Positions 35,701 through 46,392 of a stretch of 64,000 bases of DNA are shown here, piece by piece. The DNA is from Liolophura sinensis. Taxonomy: Eukaryota > Mollusca > Polyplacophora > Chitonida > Chitonidae. The position numbers and the translations under genes are program-made. The notes below the pieces were generated by a model. It was not told the origin of the DNA. It worked only from the letters and a program-made list of their open reading frames with translations, and made no database searches. The DNA lies in NCBI RefSeq assembly GCF_032854445.1, contig NC_088306.1, positions 23,347,764-23,411,763 on the forward strand, written 5' to 3'. Each line of letters begins with the position of its first letter. Positions within the stretch are counted from its first letter, which is position 1.

Positions 35701-38700
35701 GACAAAAAGCACTTTCAACAAGTTGATGGCAGGTTCATAGACAAAAGCACTTTCAACAAGTTGATGGCAAGCTCATAGACAAAAGCACTTTCAACAAGTT
35801 GATGGCAAGCTCAAAGACAAAACCACTTTCAACAAGTTGATGGCAAGCTCAATGACAAAAGCACTTTCAACAAGTTGATGGCAAGCTCAATGACAAAAGC
35901 ACTTTCAACAAGTTGATGGCAAGCTCATAGACAAAAGCACTTTCAACAAGTTGATGGAAAGCTCATAGACTAAAGCACTTTCAACAAGTTGATGGCAAGC
36001 TCATAGACAAAAGCACTTTCAACAAGTTGATGGCAAGCTCATAGACTAAAGCACTTTCAACAAGTTGATGGCAAGCTCATAGACAAAAGCACTTTCAACA
36101 AGTTGATGGCAAGCTCATAGACAAAAGCACTTTCAAAAAGTTGATGGCAGGTTCATAGACAAAAGCACTTTCAACAAGTTGATGGCAAGCTCATAGACAA
36201 AAGCACTTTCAAAAAGTTGAGAGCAAGCCAACAGACAACAGCACTTTCAATAAGTTGATGGCAAGCTCATAGACAAAAGCACTTTCAAAAAGTTGATGGC
36301 AAGCTCATAGACAAAAGCACTTTCAAAAAGATGATGGCAAGCTCATAGACAAAAGCACTTTCAAAAAGTTGAGAGCAAACTAACAGACAACAGCACTTTC
36401 AAAAAGTTGATGGCAAGCTCATAGACAAAAGCACCTTCAACAAGTTGATGGCAAGCTCAAAGACAAAACCACTTTCAACAAGTTGATGGCAAGCTCATAG
36501 ACTAAAGCACTTTCAACAAGTTGATGGCAAGCTCATAGACAAAAGCACTTTCAACAAGTTGATGGCAAGCTCATAGACAAAAGCACTTTCAACAAGTTGA
36601 TGGCAAGCTCATGGACAAAAGCACTTTCAAAAAGTTGATGGCAGGTTCATAGACAAAAGCACTTTCAACAAGTTGATGGCAGGTTCATAGACAAAAGCAC
36701 TTTCAAAAAGTTGATGGCAAGCTCAATGACAAAAGCACTTTCAACAAGTTGATGGCAAGCTCATAGACAAAAGCACTTTCAACAAGTTGATGGCAAGCTC
36801 ATAGACAAAAGCACTTTCAACAAGTTGATGGCAGGTTCATAGACAAAAGCACTTTCAACAAGTTGATGGCAAGCTCAAAGACAAAACCACTTTCAACAAG
36901 TTGATGGCAAGCTCAATGACAAAAGCACTTTCAAAAAGTTGATGGCAAGCTCATAGACAAAAGCACTTTCAACAAGTTGATGGCAGGTTCATAGACAAAA
37001 GCACTTTCAACAAGTTGATGGCAAGCTCATAGACAAAAGCACTTTCAACAAGTTGATGGCAAGCTCAAAGACAAAACCACTTTCAACAAGTTGATGGCAA
37101 GCTCAATGATGAGCACTTTCAACAAGTTGATGGCAGGTTCATAGACAAAAGCACTTTCAACAAGTTGATGGCAAGCTCATAGACAAAAGCACTTTCAACA
37201 AGTTGATGGCAAGCTCAAAGACAAAACCACTTTCAACAAGTTGATGGCAAGCTCAATGACAAAAGCACTTTCAACAAGTTGATGGCAAGCTCAATGACAA
37301 AAGCACTTTCAACAAGTTGATGGCAAGCTCATAGACAAAAGCACTTTCAACAAGTTGATGGCAAGCTCATAGACAAAAGCACTTTCAACAAGTTGATGGC
37401 AAGCTCATAGACTAAAGCACTTTCAACAAGTTGATGGCAAGCTCATAGACAAAAGCACTTTCAACAAGTTGATGGCAAGCTCATAGACAAAAGCACTTTC
37501 AACAAGTTGATGGCAAGCTCATAGACAAAAGCACTTTCAAAAAGTTGATGGCAGGTTCATAGACAAAAGCACTTTCAACAAGTTGATGGCAAGCTCATAG
37601 ACAAAAGCACTTTCAAAAAGTTGAGAGCAAGCCAACAGACAACAGCACTTTCAATAAGTTGATGGCAAGCTCAAAGACAAAACCACTTTCAAAAAGTTGA
37701 TGGCAAGCTCATAGACAAAAGCACTTTCAAAAAGTTGATGGCAGGTTCATAGACAAAAGCACTTTCAACAAGTTGATGGCAGGTTCATAGACAAAAGCAC
37801 TTTCAAAAAGTTGATGGCAAGCTCAATGACAAAAGCACTTTCAACAAGTTGATGGCAAGCTCATAGACAAAAGCACTTTCAACAAGTTGATGGCAAGCTC
37901 ATAGACAAAAGCACTTTCAACAAGTTGATGGCAGGTTCATAGACAAAAGCACTTTCAACAAGTTGATGGCAAGCTCAAAGACAAAACCACTTTCAACAAG
38001 TTGATGGCAAGCTCAATGACAAAAGCACTTTCAAAAAGTTGATGGCAAGCTCATAGACAAAAGCACTTTCAACAAGTTGATGGCAGGTTCATAGACAAAA
38101 GCACTTTCAACAAGTTGATGGCAAGCTCAATGACAAAAGCACTTTCAACAAGTTGATGGCAAGCTCATAGACAAAAGCACTTTCAACAAGTTGATGGCAA
38201 GCTCATAGACAAAAGCACTTTCAACAAGTTGATGGCAAGCTCATAGACTAAAGCACTTTCAACAAGTTGATGGCAAGCTCATAGACAAAAGCACTTTCAA
38301 CAAGTTGATGGCAAGCTCATAGACAAAAGCACTTTCAACAAGTTGATGGCAAGCTCATAGACAAAAGCACTTTCAAAAAGTTGATGGCAGGTTCATAGAC
38401 AAAAGCACTTTCAACAAGTTGATGGCAAGCTCATAGACAAAAGCACTTTCAAAAAGTTGAGAGCAAGCCAACAGACAACAGCACTTTCAATAAGTTGATG
38501 GCAAGCTCAAAGACAAAACCACTTTCAAAAAGTTGATGGCAAGCTCATAGACAAAAGCACTTTCAAAAAGTTGATGGCAGGTTCATAGACAAAAGCACTT
38601 TCAATAAGTTGTTGGCAAGCTCAATGACAAAAGCACTTTCAACAAGTTGATGGCAAGCTCATAGACAAAAGCACTTTCAACAAGTTGATGGCAAGCTCAT

Positions 38701-41700
38701 AGACAAAAGCACTTTCAACAAGTTGATGGCAAGCTCATAGACAAAAGCACTTTCAACAAGTTGATGGCAAGCTCAATGACGAGCACTTTAAACAAGTTGA
38801 TGAGACTTTATTACACATGGTTTTATTTATTTATTTATTTGATTGGTGTTTTACCCATACTCATACTTGTAATATTTTACTTATACAACAGCAACCAGTA
38901 TTATAATGGGAGGAAATCTGGCAGTGCCCATGGCAAACCCCCAACTATCTGTAGGTTGCTGGGACATACATTTTTTTTGTTAAGTAAGAAAACATAAAAC
39001 ATGCAAAAGATATTAAAGATTAGCATTTTTCAAGTGACACATTTTGCTTGATTCAGTTGAAATATAGTGCCACTTAGGAGTTTTTGTTCATTTTATTTCT
39101 GATGATAATTTGAATGCTGGATTCAGAAGTGTAAATTTAAGGACTTTATTAAGTACCCCAATTCCTCAATCTTTTCGCATATGAAAGTACAACTATCAAT
39201 GCAATTTAAACACACTTTTAATTTGATTTTGGAGACAAAACTACATTGGTTGGATTGGCGAACTTCAGAGCTTCACAAAAAGTGTAATTTTATCACTCTT
39301 AGAATTTGCTACAACGAACACCTTACAAACATTTGAAAAGGTTGAAGAATGGGAGACTCTAGGATGAGCTACACAGAAGGCCCAAATGACAGTAGAATGC
39401 ATCGTTTTCTTCTGTGACGTTGCAATGCGTGCGTACTTCGCACAGGTTTTATGAGCACACACACAGACAATTGTGACGTAATAAAGGAAAGTGAGTTGAC
39501 ACCTTTGGACCGTCTTGATACAGGCAGGAATGAGTTTTAAGAGTTCCCCTTTAAAATACTTCTGAATGGTGGTGGTCAGAGTGAGGACCCACCAAACCCA
39601 CCCCACTCCCGCCACAAAAAATGAAAAATAAACAAAGAAAAAAAAAGAACAATATTAAAATAAATAGTACGAAATATACAGTGTGTTCTTTGTGGGACAA
39701 TTTCCATTTGCAACAAGATGGAGCAACCCCCGCTGAACTTTCCTAGAGTTTTCACAGTCAACGTTTTTCACAGATCGCGAGGCTGTTGTTTTCATCAGCA
39801 TATTCATACTCATTCTTACTATTAGGAATATTTATTTATTTGATTGGTGTTTTACGCCACACTCAAGAATACTACACTTATATGAAGCCAGCCAGCATTA
39901 TGGTGGGAAGATACAAGGCAGAGCTTGGGGGTAGGTAAGAATGCTTTGAATTCATTAAATCTAAAAAGTTTACAACATACAGCAAAAATACAGCATATAT
40001 TCTTCCTAACAGGTTAGTGACTGTTAGTCAGACTTATTTTTTACACTGTTTACCTGTAAGTGATAAGCTGTGATAAGCTAAAAGAAAATCTGTCTTTGTC
40101 ACTCTGACTCATGTCAATGGCTCTGATCAATGGTTTACAAAGGTGCAATTTGTTTATCTGTAAACAAAGAAACAAACAACGTATCTGGTTACATACACTT
40201 TCAAATCTGGGGAGACAGAGTTACACATATCTTACATTTACATTTTCTATGAATCTGCAATTTACAAGACAAATTTCAACCATACAATGAGGTTGCGAGT
40301 TCAAATCTAGCTCTTGCTGGTTTTTATGTCAGGAGGTCTGTCAGGTACATGTACCTTTGTTGGGCACAACCCAATCCTATCAGAAAAATAAAGGTAGGCT
40401 GCACAGAAGATTTCATATGCATGTTCTTGGGTGACAGTTCAGAAAATGGTTCATTCATTAGCTTAATATTTAGGAGTCACATGGTTTTCTAAATTCATTC
40501 ATCTTTAAATACATATATAAGCCTACAGCAACATATATGCGAGTCATAATATGGAAATTCTGCTATATCATCTCTTTAACCTGGCAACCTCAATATTCCA
40601 CCACCAGCTATTAATTACTCCCCTTAGCCAGCGAAGGTCCCCCACATCAAATACACAAAGGAATTAATTTTAACCTTGGGAATCTGGTTGATTTGCCATA
40701 CCTACAAAAATATATACAGAAAGACATTATCCTTATAATTAACAATCAAACAATTCTCCATTGGCCATTCATCACTTACCTTGAAGTATATCTTGAACAG
40801 CTGATTGACCAAATTTAACATGCCCCATTTCTTGGTGTCCTCCATAGCTGAACGACTACAAAAAGAAAGGACAGATAAATCATGGTCTACTGAACTACTG
40901 TATAATGTGTTACAATCAAGGTACTGTGAGATCTGTGTGTATTTACTGGAGTAAGAACTGCTGTGTTGATTTTCCAACAAATTCTTCAGTACTTAGTCTA
41001 AGCAACTACAAAGTTCATATTAGCGAAATTTTTTTCCAGATTACTCATGCAATTTAGCCCACTTCACATCTTCCCCTCTGTGGCCTTAAGCCATAATCAT
41101 TCACTCATTCTCTGCATGGTACCTGGCCTTCTGACACCAGACAACAACCTGCTGATGATCATGGGTTTCCCCCCCGGGATCTGGTTGGTCTCCTCCCCTC
41201 GTAATGCTGGCCAACGCTGTACAAGTGAAATATTCTTGAGTACAAGTTGTAAAACACCAATCAAATAATTAAAAATAAATAAACAGCCTCATGGCCACCC
41301 CTTACTGAGCCAGTCTTAACAGTAAACATTCCACGACGCACTCATTTAATACTGCCTACCAAATGTTTTAAGCTTTTTAAGTCGTGGATGTATCCAAAGC
41401 ACGATAGCATTTGTTCATTAAATTGTTGATTAATACCACACTTTGACAGTGGTCAGAAAAACTACGTAGAAAGTTGCAGTTTTTAGATTTTCATGATGTC
41501 ATGATCTGTACAAATGTTCCCCTATGTAAGTATGTACTTGTCACTGGCACAAACTCTGAAGCATCCCATCAACAAGTCTGCTGCCTTCTCCAGTCTCTCC
41601 CCAGCTTTCCCCCGCCCCTTGTGAACAGCCTGAATATCCGCCTACAAGAAAGACAGCCCTTCATTGAGGTGTTCATCATAATGAAGCTTGATACACATAC

Positions 41701-44700
41701 TACATATGCTTTTTTTTTGTAAAAAAAAACCAACAAAAAACCTGAACTTTAATGTGTCACAACTAAGTTACACAACAATTTCAGAGAATGGTACATTATA
41801 CTGTATTTTTCAAGACACATTTAGCTTGACTCTCATGGTCCATTATACTGTATTTTTCCAGACACACATTTAGCTTGACTCTCATGGTACATTATATTGT
41901 ATTTTTCAAGAGACACATTTAGCTTGACTTTCATGGTCCACTATACTGTATTTTTCAAGAGACACATTTAGCTTGACTCTCATGGTACATTATACTGTAT
42001 TTTTCAAGAGACACATTTAGCTTGACTCTCATGGTACATTATATTGTATTTTTCAAGAGACACATTTAGCTTGACTTTCATGGTCCACTATACTGTATTT
42101 TTCAAGAGACACATTTAGCTTGACTCTCATGGTACATTATACTGTATTTTTCAAGAGACACATTTAGCTTGACTCTCATGGTACATTATACTGTATTTTT
42201 CAAAGAGACACATTTAGCTTGACTCTCATGGTACATTATACTGTATTTTTCAAGAGACACATTTAGCTTGACTCTCATGGTACATTATACTGTATTTTTC
42301 AAGAGACACATTTAGCTTGACTCTCATGGTACATTATATTGTATTTTTCAAGAGACACATTTAGCTTGACTCTCATGGCACATTATACTGTATTTTTCAA
42401 GAGACACATTTAGCTTGACTCTCATGGCACATTATACTGTATTTTTCAAGAGACACATTTAGCTTGACTCTCATGGCACATTATACTGTATTTTTCAAGA
42501 GACACATTTAGCTTGACTCTCATGGCACATTATACTGTATTTTTCAAGAGACACATTTAGCTTGACTCTCATGGTACATTATACTGTATTTTTCAAGAGA
42601 CACATTTAGCTTGACTCTCACGGTACATTATACTGTATTTTTCAAGAGACACATTTAGCTTGACTCTCATGGTCCAAATCCATCAAATATTAGGGCCATT
42701 TAAAAATTCTGTGTGCTGTTTGATAAACTTCTCATCCAAAAACTTCAGAAGTATATATGCTTTAGAACTTGCATCTTTACAGACTTACAAACGTTTAGAT
42801 GAAATACAGTTTATTAACGTCTAAACTACGCAATGGCGGTTGTTAGGCTGGAAAACACAGAAAACTGACGGAGTCATCCTTACACTGGCAGCAAAAGAGC
42901 GGAGATCTCGACAGACTGCGTACAGGACGGGTAACGCCCAGTTCTCATCCTTCTGATTCTGGAAAGCTCGGGTGAAAACTGTGAGATGTGTTAAAGAAAC
43001 AAGTGCAAGTATGCAGACAGATCGAAAGATGCACATACAAGGGTCGCTGGTAAAAACTCACTGGTCGTTTGGTTTATTACATGATGACTTGTGTTATAGA
43101 GAAAGCAACCAAACAGCTGACTGACTGACAAAGCAGACAAAACAATGACAGAGTAATAGGAAATGTTGACATGGTCAGGTTTCTACTGTGATTCTATTTA
43201 TTTACTTAATTATTTGATTGGTGTGTTATATTGTACTCAAAACTTAAGAAACGGCACCCAGCATTATGGTGGGAAGAAACCCATAACCATTCACTAGTTG
43301 CTGGAAGACCTTCCAGTGTGTGGCCAAAGAGAATGCCAGCATGCAGTGATTCTATCTCAAGTCATACATGATAGGAAAAGGATATTGTGTGAGGAGTGAT
43401 TGACAGCCGTAAGCCTCGATGAAGTCATGATTACTGACGGCCCAACAGCACCTGAAATGGACAAACATCACAGAAACATGAGGTCAGCTGTATATAAATC
43501 TTTCTTTTTGGAGGTTTATAGTATGTTTTTTTTCATTAGCATCTAAACTGCAAAATGGCATGGTGGGTTGCCTTGTATAAACTGTCTGGAAAGACTAGGC
43601 CTGGTTATACTCCTGCTAGCATGCCAATATCTGTCAATGTGAGCACAAAAATCTTCTGTGATCTGCACACTTATTTCAGAAACTCCTTATTTTAATAGTA
43701 AGTGTCTACAATTTTCAAGAAAGTATAGAATAATGGTTAAACAGGACACATTAATGGTTTAGCGCCAGATTTTTTCTCCTATTTTCTGCATTTCTACAAT
43801 ATTACAAACAGTGTCAGTAATGTGATCGCGAGAGATCCAGCTCATGCTGGCTTCCTCTCGTGGGTGGTATGACAGCAACCTGCACATGCTTGTGGGTTTC
43901 CCCTTGGGTCTGCCCAATTTCCTCTCACCATGATGTTGGCCACCATCATTTAAGTGAAATATTCTTGAGCATGATGTTAAACACAAATCAAATAAATAAA
44001 TAAATAAATAAACATTATTACATAGCATGTTTAATAGCAGATCAGAGATGTTTGCCTGTACCTTAAATGTGCGGCGACCAGTTCGTCCAGAGGTGGTTCA
44101 AACACCCTCTCACAGTGAGGCTCTGGCTTCTCCAGCTGTAGGCGATGATTGGCAATGTGTGGATGGGAAAACGACAACAGGTTCTGCAATGTACACTAAA
44201 CATGTCACTCAAACACAAGGTAAATATGAATATATTATTATATTACATTTATTTAAATGTTCTTTAAATAAAAAGATTTTACTCCGTTTTATGGAATGTT
44301 GAGTGGTTGCAAGCAGGACACTGCCTACTGTTTAAAGGTGCTTTTAATTCAGTCACTATGATTTGCACGATGTAGGTTCAAACCTGGCCTTGGGCAGGGA
44401 ACATTCAACAACTAACAGGGCTTAAGCGAGTTCCTCTTTTATGGACATTTTCATGGTTGCAGGAAGTTGTGGGAATACTATAGCGATTCTTAGTCTATGC
44501 TTACATCAGACATGTCAGAGTTGCGCGAATGCAGTGTGTTGTCAGTAAAAAGATATACCACTTTCATTTCTGAATAATTAATTTTCTTAAAAAACAGTTT
44601 GAGCCGAAGCAGATTTTGGCAGTAGCGGCAGAATAGGGTAACTCATTTCAAGCAATGCAGTTGCTAGAGTTACGGTGTGAAACAGCCCCAAATGTGTCAG

Positions 44701-45928
44701 GATTTACACGCAATGAATATTTACGGCTGTTGAAACACGTATTAAATCTTCCCTCACATAAATCGATGTGAACTAAATGTTCTTACAAATGAACTTACCT
44801 GTTCTTAGGTTGGTCGAACCTAAAAATAGATCATGACGTTAGTCACGCGATCGATGTGACTACTCATAATGCCATTCAAGAGGGATAATCCTTGGACTTT
44901 GCAATACATCTGTTTGCATTCAGACTGATAAAGGGCATGACCTCAAAGTCAGTCTTGTTAAAGTAGAAAGATGGAGGCAGACTCACCAGTTATAACATAG
45001 ACTTTAGAGCATGTGGATATTTTTCATGAAAAGATGTGACTGCCATGGGCCCATTAGGTCAGTCAATTACTTATGGTTGACATTGATTTATACCAGGCAT
45101 GTGAACAGCAGTAAATGTTCCTAACCATAAATCTGACAAATCTGAGGATGTTTCAAACCTTATCTCTCACAACTGCCTTGCGAGACTAAGAAAGAATTAC
45201 TACACACTGCAACTAAGATTGGTGCATTCTGTTTGTTACACTTCACTTACGGCTGCTTTCTCTCCATCTTTCTCAGCAAAGGCATCAGCCACCTGAGAGT
45301 AAAGACAAAGCAAAGGACATTATAACATGTGGCACTATACTGCAATAAAACCTAAAATTGACCATTCAAGTCGTATTCGTTTCGAGAACATTGCAGAATC
45401 AACGACAAGCAGACAGTACAAAAAAAAAACAAAAAAAAAAAACAACATAAATACATAAAATACTCCAGTCCCTTTCTTAAATTACGGTGACTGGACAGAC
45501 TTCATATTTCCTTACATCTGTCAATCCTCTTCGGCCGTACGTGAGGTCTGCGCCACCAACCTGCGGATGGTCGTGAGTTTCCTTTCCCACATCCCCCACT
45601 CCGTCTCTGTCCCCTATCCTTCCACTATAATGCTGACCGCCGTCGTGAAATATCTTAATTTCGGCGTAAAACACTAATCAAATAAATAAATTAATTAAAT
45701 GTTAATGTTTACGTCACGAAAACTGATCACTCCGTGAAACGGTCATCACTCTCCAATGTAAAGCATCCTTTACGATTCCGAAAATCATCACAAACTTGTG
45801 TTACAATTTCAACTGACAGCGAATAAAGTTTAAAGGAAATGAGATCGTCGCTAATTTCTTATCACCGATGTAAAAAAAGTCAGAAAACTTACACTCTGTA
45901 AATAGCTATTTAGACTCATGTGCGCCAT
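26764..45928 (-). CDS. PCID2: PCID2, PCI-domain subunit of the TREX-2 mRNA export complex
   Basis: Fifteen exons on the minus strand join to 1191 nt (396 residues): 45928-45893, 45292-45251, 44183-44062, 43451-43386, 42980-42884, 41641-41538, 40855-40780, 40157-40054, 34786-34740, 32665-32565, 31743-31670, 29804-29679, 28880-28814, 27408-27352, 26835-26764. Reading phase is kept throughout and peptides match the animal family: MAH start, [97 protein letters not shown] and [11 protein letters not shown]. The human protein is about 399 residues. PCID2 (yeast Thp1) works with GANP, DSS1, ENY2 and centrin at the nuclear pore in mRNA export; the C-terminal PCI/winged-helix half contacts nucleic acid and partners. 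Intron 4 is AT-AC. The last codon abuts a minisatellite. Confidence 0.95.
27535..27755. mobile_element. MITE-like element, family 1
   Basis: Left end 'gttcttcaaccttttcgcat', right end 'cacaaaggttgattaattac', which are imperfect inverted termini. The interior has 'ggagacaaaacta', 'ggattggcgagtttcagg' and 'gtgtaactttatcactct', shared with 30795-30945, 39156-39354 and 46393-46603. Confidence 0.6.
27695..28655 (+). repeat. Satellite, 150-bp unit, about 6.4 copies (PCID2 intron 13)
   Basis: The marker actgcacaga recurs at 27841, 27991, 28141, 28291, 28441 and 28591, exactly 150 bases apart. Units differ by only a few bases. Each contains the palindromic-looking tacatgtacatgta and the 'gaataaacaccttgcaaac' end of MITE family 1. 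Confidence 0.95.
29117..29262 (-). mobile_element. SINE family A, degenerate
   Basis: Tail complement with TTTATTTA runs, 'tgtttaacaccatacttaag' and 'gctgacaaactttcccacat' are still recognisable. The rest is eroded. Confidence 0.55.
29905..30075. mobile_element. MITE-like element, family 2
   Basis: Opposite orientation to 2639-2860: 'aatttcgtccatgattaac', 'tagaaaggtgttttgaggtt', ending 'gtaatttagggtac'. Confidence 0.5.
30288..30523 (-). mobile_element. SINE family A, near full length
   Basis: Tail complement 'tatttatttatttttgttga', 3' domain, body with 'cctgggggaaacccatgacc', B-box complement 'gagctggacttgaactcac' and 'ctcggtcacggagg'. It lies in PCID2 intron 11. Confidence 0.85.
30795..30945. 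mobile_element. MITE-like element, family 1, internally deleted
   Basis: Left part 'aatcctgaaccttttcctat' and right part 'aataaacaccttgcagacat' and 'ttaaagaattacag'. The central 'cttcacaaaaagtgtaa' segment is missing. Confidence 0.5.
31312..31650 (-). mobile_element. SINE family B, full length
   Basis: Starts with gagtgagtaagtgagtg, then 'taacgtcgtacttaattttt' and the body. It ends with a minus-strand tRNA-like head (GGTAGAGCGTCCGCTTCTTG, then GGGTCAATCCTGGGTCG). Its head end lies about 20 bases from the splice donor of PCID2 exon 11. Confidence 0.85.
32776..32943 (-). mobile_element. SINE family B, 5'-truncated, with target-site duplication
   Basis: The gagtgagtgagtgagtg tail, 3' domain and part of the body are present; the tRNA-like head is missing. 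It is flanked by the 14-base direct repeat agatttgcctccga (32764-32777 and 32944-32957). Confidence 0.85.
32984..33305 (-). mobile_element. SINE family B, full length, with target-site duplication
   Basis: Complete from gtgagtgcttggggttt to the tRNA-like head complement ('cccaggattgatcctgaatc'). It is flanked by the 13-base repeat agaacagattgga (32973-32985 and 33306-33318). Confidence 0.88.
33740..33932. mobile_element. MITE-like element with 17-bp perfect terminal inverted repeats
   Basis: The termini aaatcttcaaccttttc (33740-33756) and gaaaaggttgaagattt (33916-33932) are exact reverse complements. The element is 193 bases with no coding sequence and is the clearest pair of ends of family 1. 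It lies in PCID2 intron 9. Confidence 0.75.
34414..34650 (-). mobile_element. SINE family A
   Basis: 3' domain 'tactcaagaatatttcactt', body with 'ggtgggaggaaactaggc', B-box complement, and a degenerate A-box side. It lies about 90 bases downstream (in transcription terms) of PCID2 exon 9. Confidence 0.8.
34811..34886 (-). mobile_element. SINE family A fragment, degenerate
   Basis: Tail complement 'tatttacttaattagttat' and 'gatatttcatgcagcactcg' followed by 'atgggagaaag'. Confidence 0.4.
34930..38803 (+). repeat. Minisatellite, 38-bp unit, about 102 copies (PCID2 intron 8)
   Basis: Units have the form 'aagttgatggcaagctcat' plus 'agacaaaagcactttcaac'. Recurrent variants (gagagcaagc..acagacaac, aaagacaaaacc, gactaaagc, ggcaggttcat) reappear in the same order. 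The rare gagagcaag variant recurs at offsets of 14 units (35111 and 35644) and exactly 22 units or 836 bases (37621 and 38457), which shows higher-order duplication. Confidence 0.95.
38819..38968 (-). mobile_element. SINE family A, 5'-truncated
   Basis: Tail complement 'tatttatttatttatttgat', then 3' domain and body to 'gtaggttgctggg'. It sits 16 bases from the end of the 38-bp array. Confidence 0.8.
39156..39354. mobile_element. MITE-like element, family 1
   Basis: Left end 'attcctcaatcttttcgcat', right end 'gaaaaggttgaagaat'. The interior matches 27535-27755 ('ggagacaaaactacattgg', 'ttggcgaacttcagagcttc', 'aaaaagtgtaattttatcac'). Confidence 0.65.
39357..39570. repeat. Dispersed repeat, copy 1 (PCID2 intron 8)
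   Basis: Matches 59805-60000 in order: 'gctacacagaaggcccaaat', 'ttctgtgacgttgcaatgcg', 'gttttatgagcacacacac', 'aattgtgacgtaataaagg' and 'tttggaccgtcttgatacag'. It is not related to the SINE or MITE families defined here. Confidence 0.6.
39829..39935 (-). mobile_element. SINE family A, tail-side fragment
   Basis: Tail complement 'tatttatttgattggtgttt', 'acgccacactcaagaatact', 'cagcattatggtgggaag'. Confidence 0.75.
40283..40350 (+). mobile_element. SINE family A head fragment
   Basis: B-box-like 'gcgagttcaaatctagctct' and the start of the body only. Confidence 0.5.
41140..41282 (+). mobile_element. SINE family A, 5'-truncated
   Basis: 'caacctgctgatgatcatgg', 'gtaatgctggccaacgctgt', 'gtgaaatattcttgagtac' and an A-rich tail. 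It lies in PCID2 intron 6. Confidence 0.75.
41790..42675 (+). repeat. Minisatellite, 49-bp unit, about 18 copies (PCID2 intron 5)
   Basis: The unit begins tggtacattatactgtattt and ends agcttgactctca. The motif ctgtattttt recurs at exactly 49 bases over most of the array. A variant (ctttcatggtccacta) recurs three units apart near 41929 and 42076. Confidence 0.93.
42981..43385 (-). other. PCID2: U12-type AT-AC intron (PCID2 intron 4)
   Basis: On the minus strand the intron starts ATATCCTTTT, the U12-type 5' splice-site consensus, and ends TCTCAC. The branch-site-like TTTCTTTAAC lies about 10 bases before the 3' end. These ends restore the reading phase and join CQSLLTQ to VFTRAFQ, as expected from the family. 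No GT donor gives a family-consistent join. Confidence 0.85.
43193..43342 (-). mobile_element. SINE family A inside the AT-AC intron
   Basis: 'tatttacttaattatttgat' tail complement, 'cagcattatggtgggaagaa', 'tggaagaccttccagtgtg'. The head is absent. Confidence 0.7.
43806..44012 (+). mobile_element. SINE family A, partial head
   Basis: 'gatccagctcatgctggctt', body, 'gtgaaatattcttgagcatg' and a long (AAAT)n tail. It ends about 50 bases from PCID2 exon 3. Confidence 0.8.
44799..44819 (-). other. PCID2: Candidate 21-nt poison microexon in PCID2 intron 2
   Basis: On the minus strand 'ctatttttag' precedes GTTCGACCAACCTAAGAACAG, which is followed by gtaagt. Both splice sites look strong, and 'gactaac' upstream could be a branch site. 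Inclusion after exon 2 would read Val-Arg-Pro-Thr-stop. The family has no residues at this place, so the canonical message skips it. Confidence 0.3.
45524..45699 (+). mobile_element. SINE family A, 5'-truncated
   Basis: 'ctcttcggccgtacgtgagg', 'cactataatgctgaccgccg', 'ggcgtaaaacactaatcaaa' and a tail. It lies in PCID2 intron 1. Confidence 0.8.
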
Positions 45929-46390
45929 GCTTATTATTCCTCGGACTGTCTCGGCCAATCAAAAATAAAGAACTCTACAAACTCGTACATTTATCTGGGT
46001 TCTTTAATTCAATTAACAATGTACGAGTGGCAATAATCCTATGTTTTTCAAATATTTAAAACTTACCTAGACTGTTTCGATTCCTTTGTTGATTGTCCTG
46101 TGGCTGTGCATCACGAAGATCACGTGATAGCAGCCTTGCTGAGTGTAGAACATGTATTACTTATTGACACATTAAATTAAATGTGCATGTTTATTGTACG
46201 TTCCAGTTCACTTTATAACTTCTTAAGGATTTCAAAAATGGAGGTATCTATCAACATACTGTTATACGTACCCATTTTTATTTTGCATGTAGGCCTACTG
46301 GGTACAGGTTGTCGCGTTAAGACTTCATACGTATAATCTGAAAATAAAAAGTACACGACGAGGTTTCTGTGTTATGTATGCTAGATATAC
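45929..46390 (-). promoter_or_regulatory. PCID2: PCID2 promoter / 5' UTR region
   Basis: A CCAAT pentamer lies near 45954 and a TCACGTGA palindrome at 46120-46127. A strong minus-strand donor-like AG|GTAAGT near 46064 suggests a non-coding first exon. Transcription start sites cannot be placed from sequence alone. Confidence 0.45.
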
Positions 46391-46392
46391 TG

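Noticed and set aside
34930-38803. CRISPR-like array because of the regular repeats
   Set aside because: There are no unique spacers, the units are head-to-tail and nearly identical, and the locus is a eukaryotic intron.
40660-40700. Possible PCID2 microexon reading VWQINQIPK on the minus strand
   Set aside because: The true continuation, [15 protein letters not shown], is found at 40157-40054 in the right phase. The microexon has a poor donor (gttaaa).
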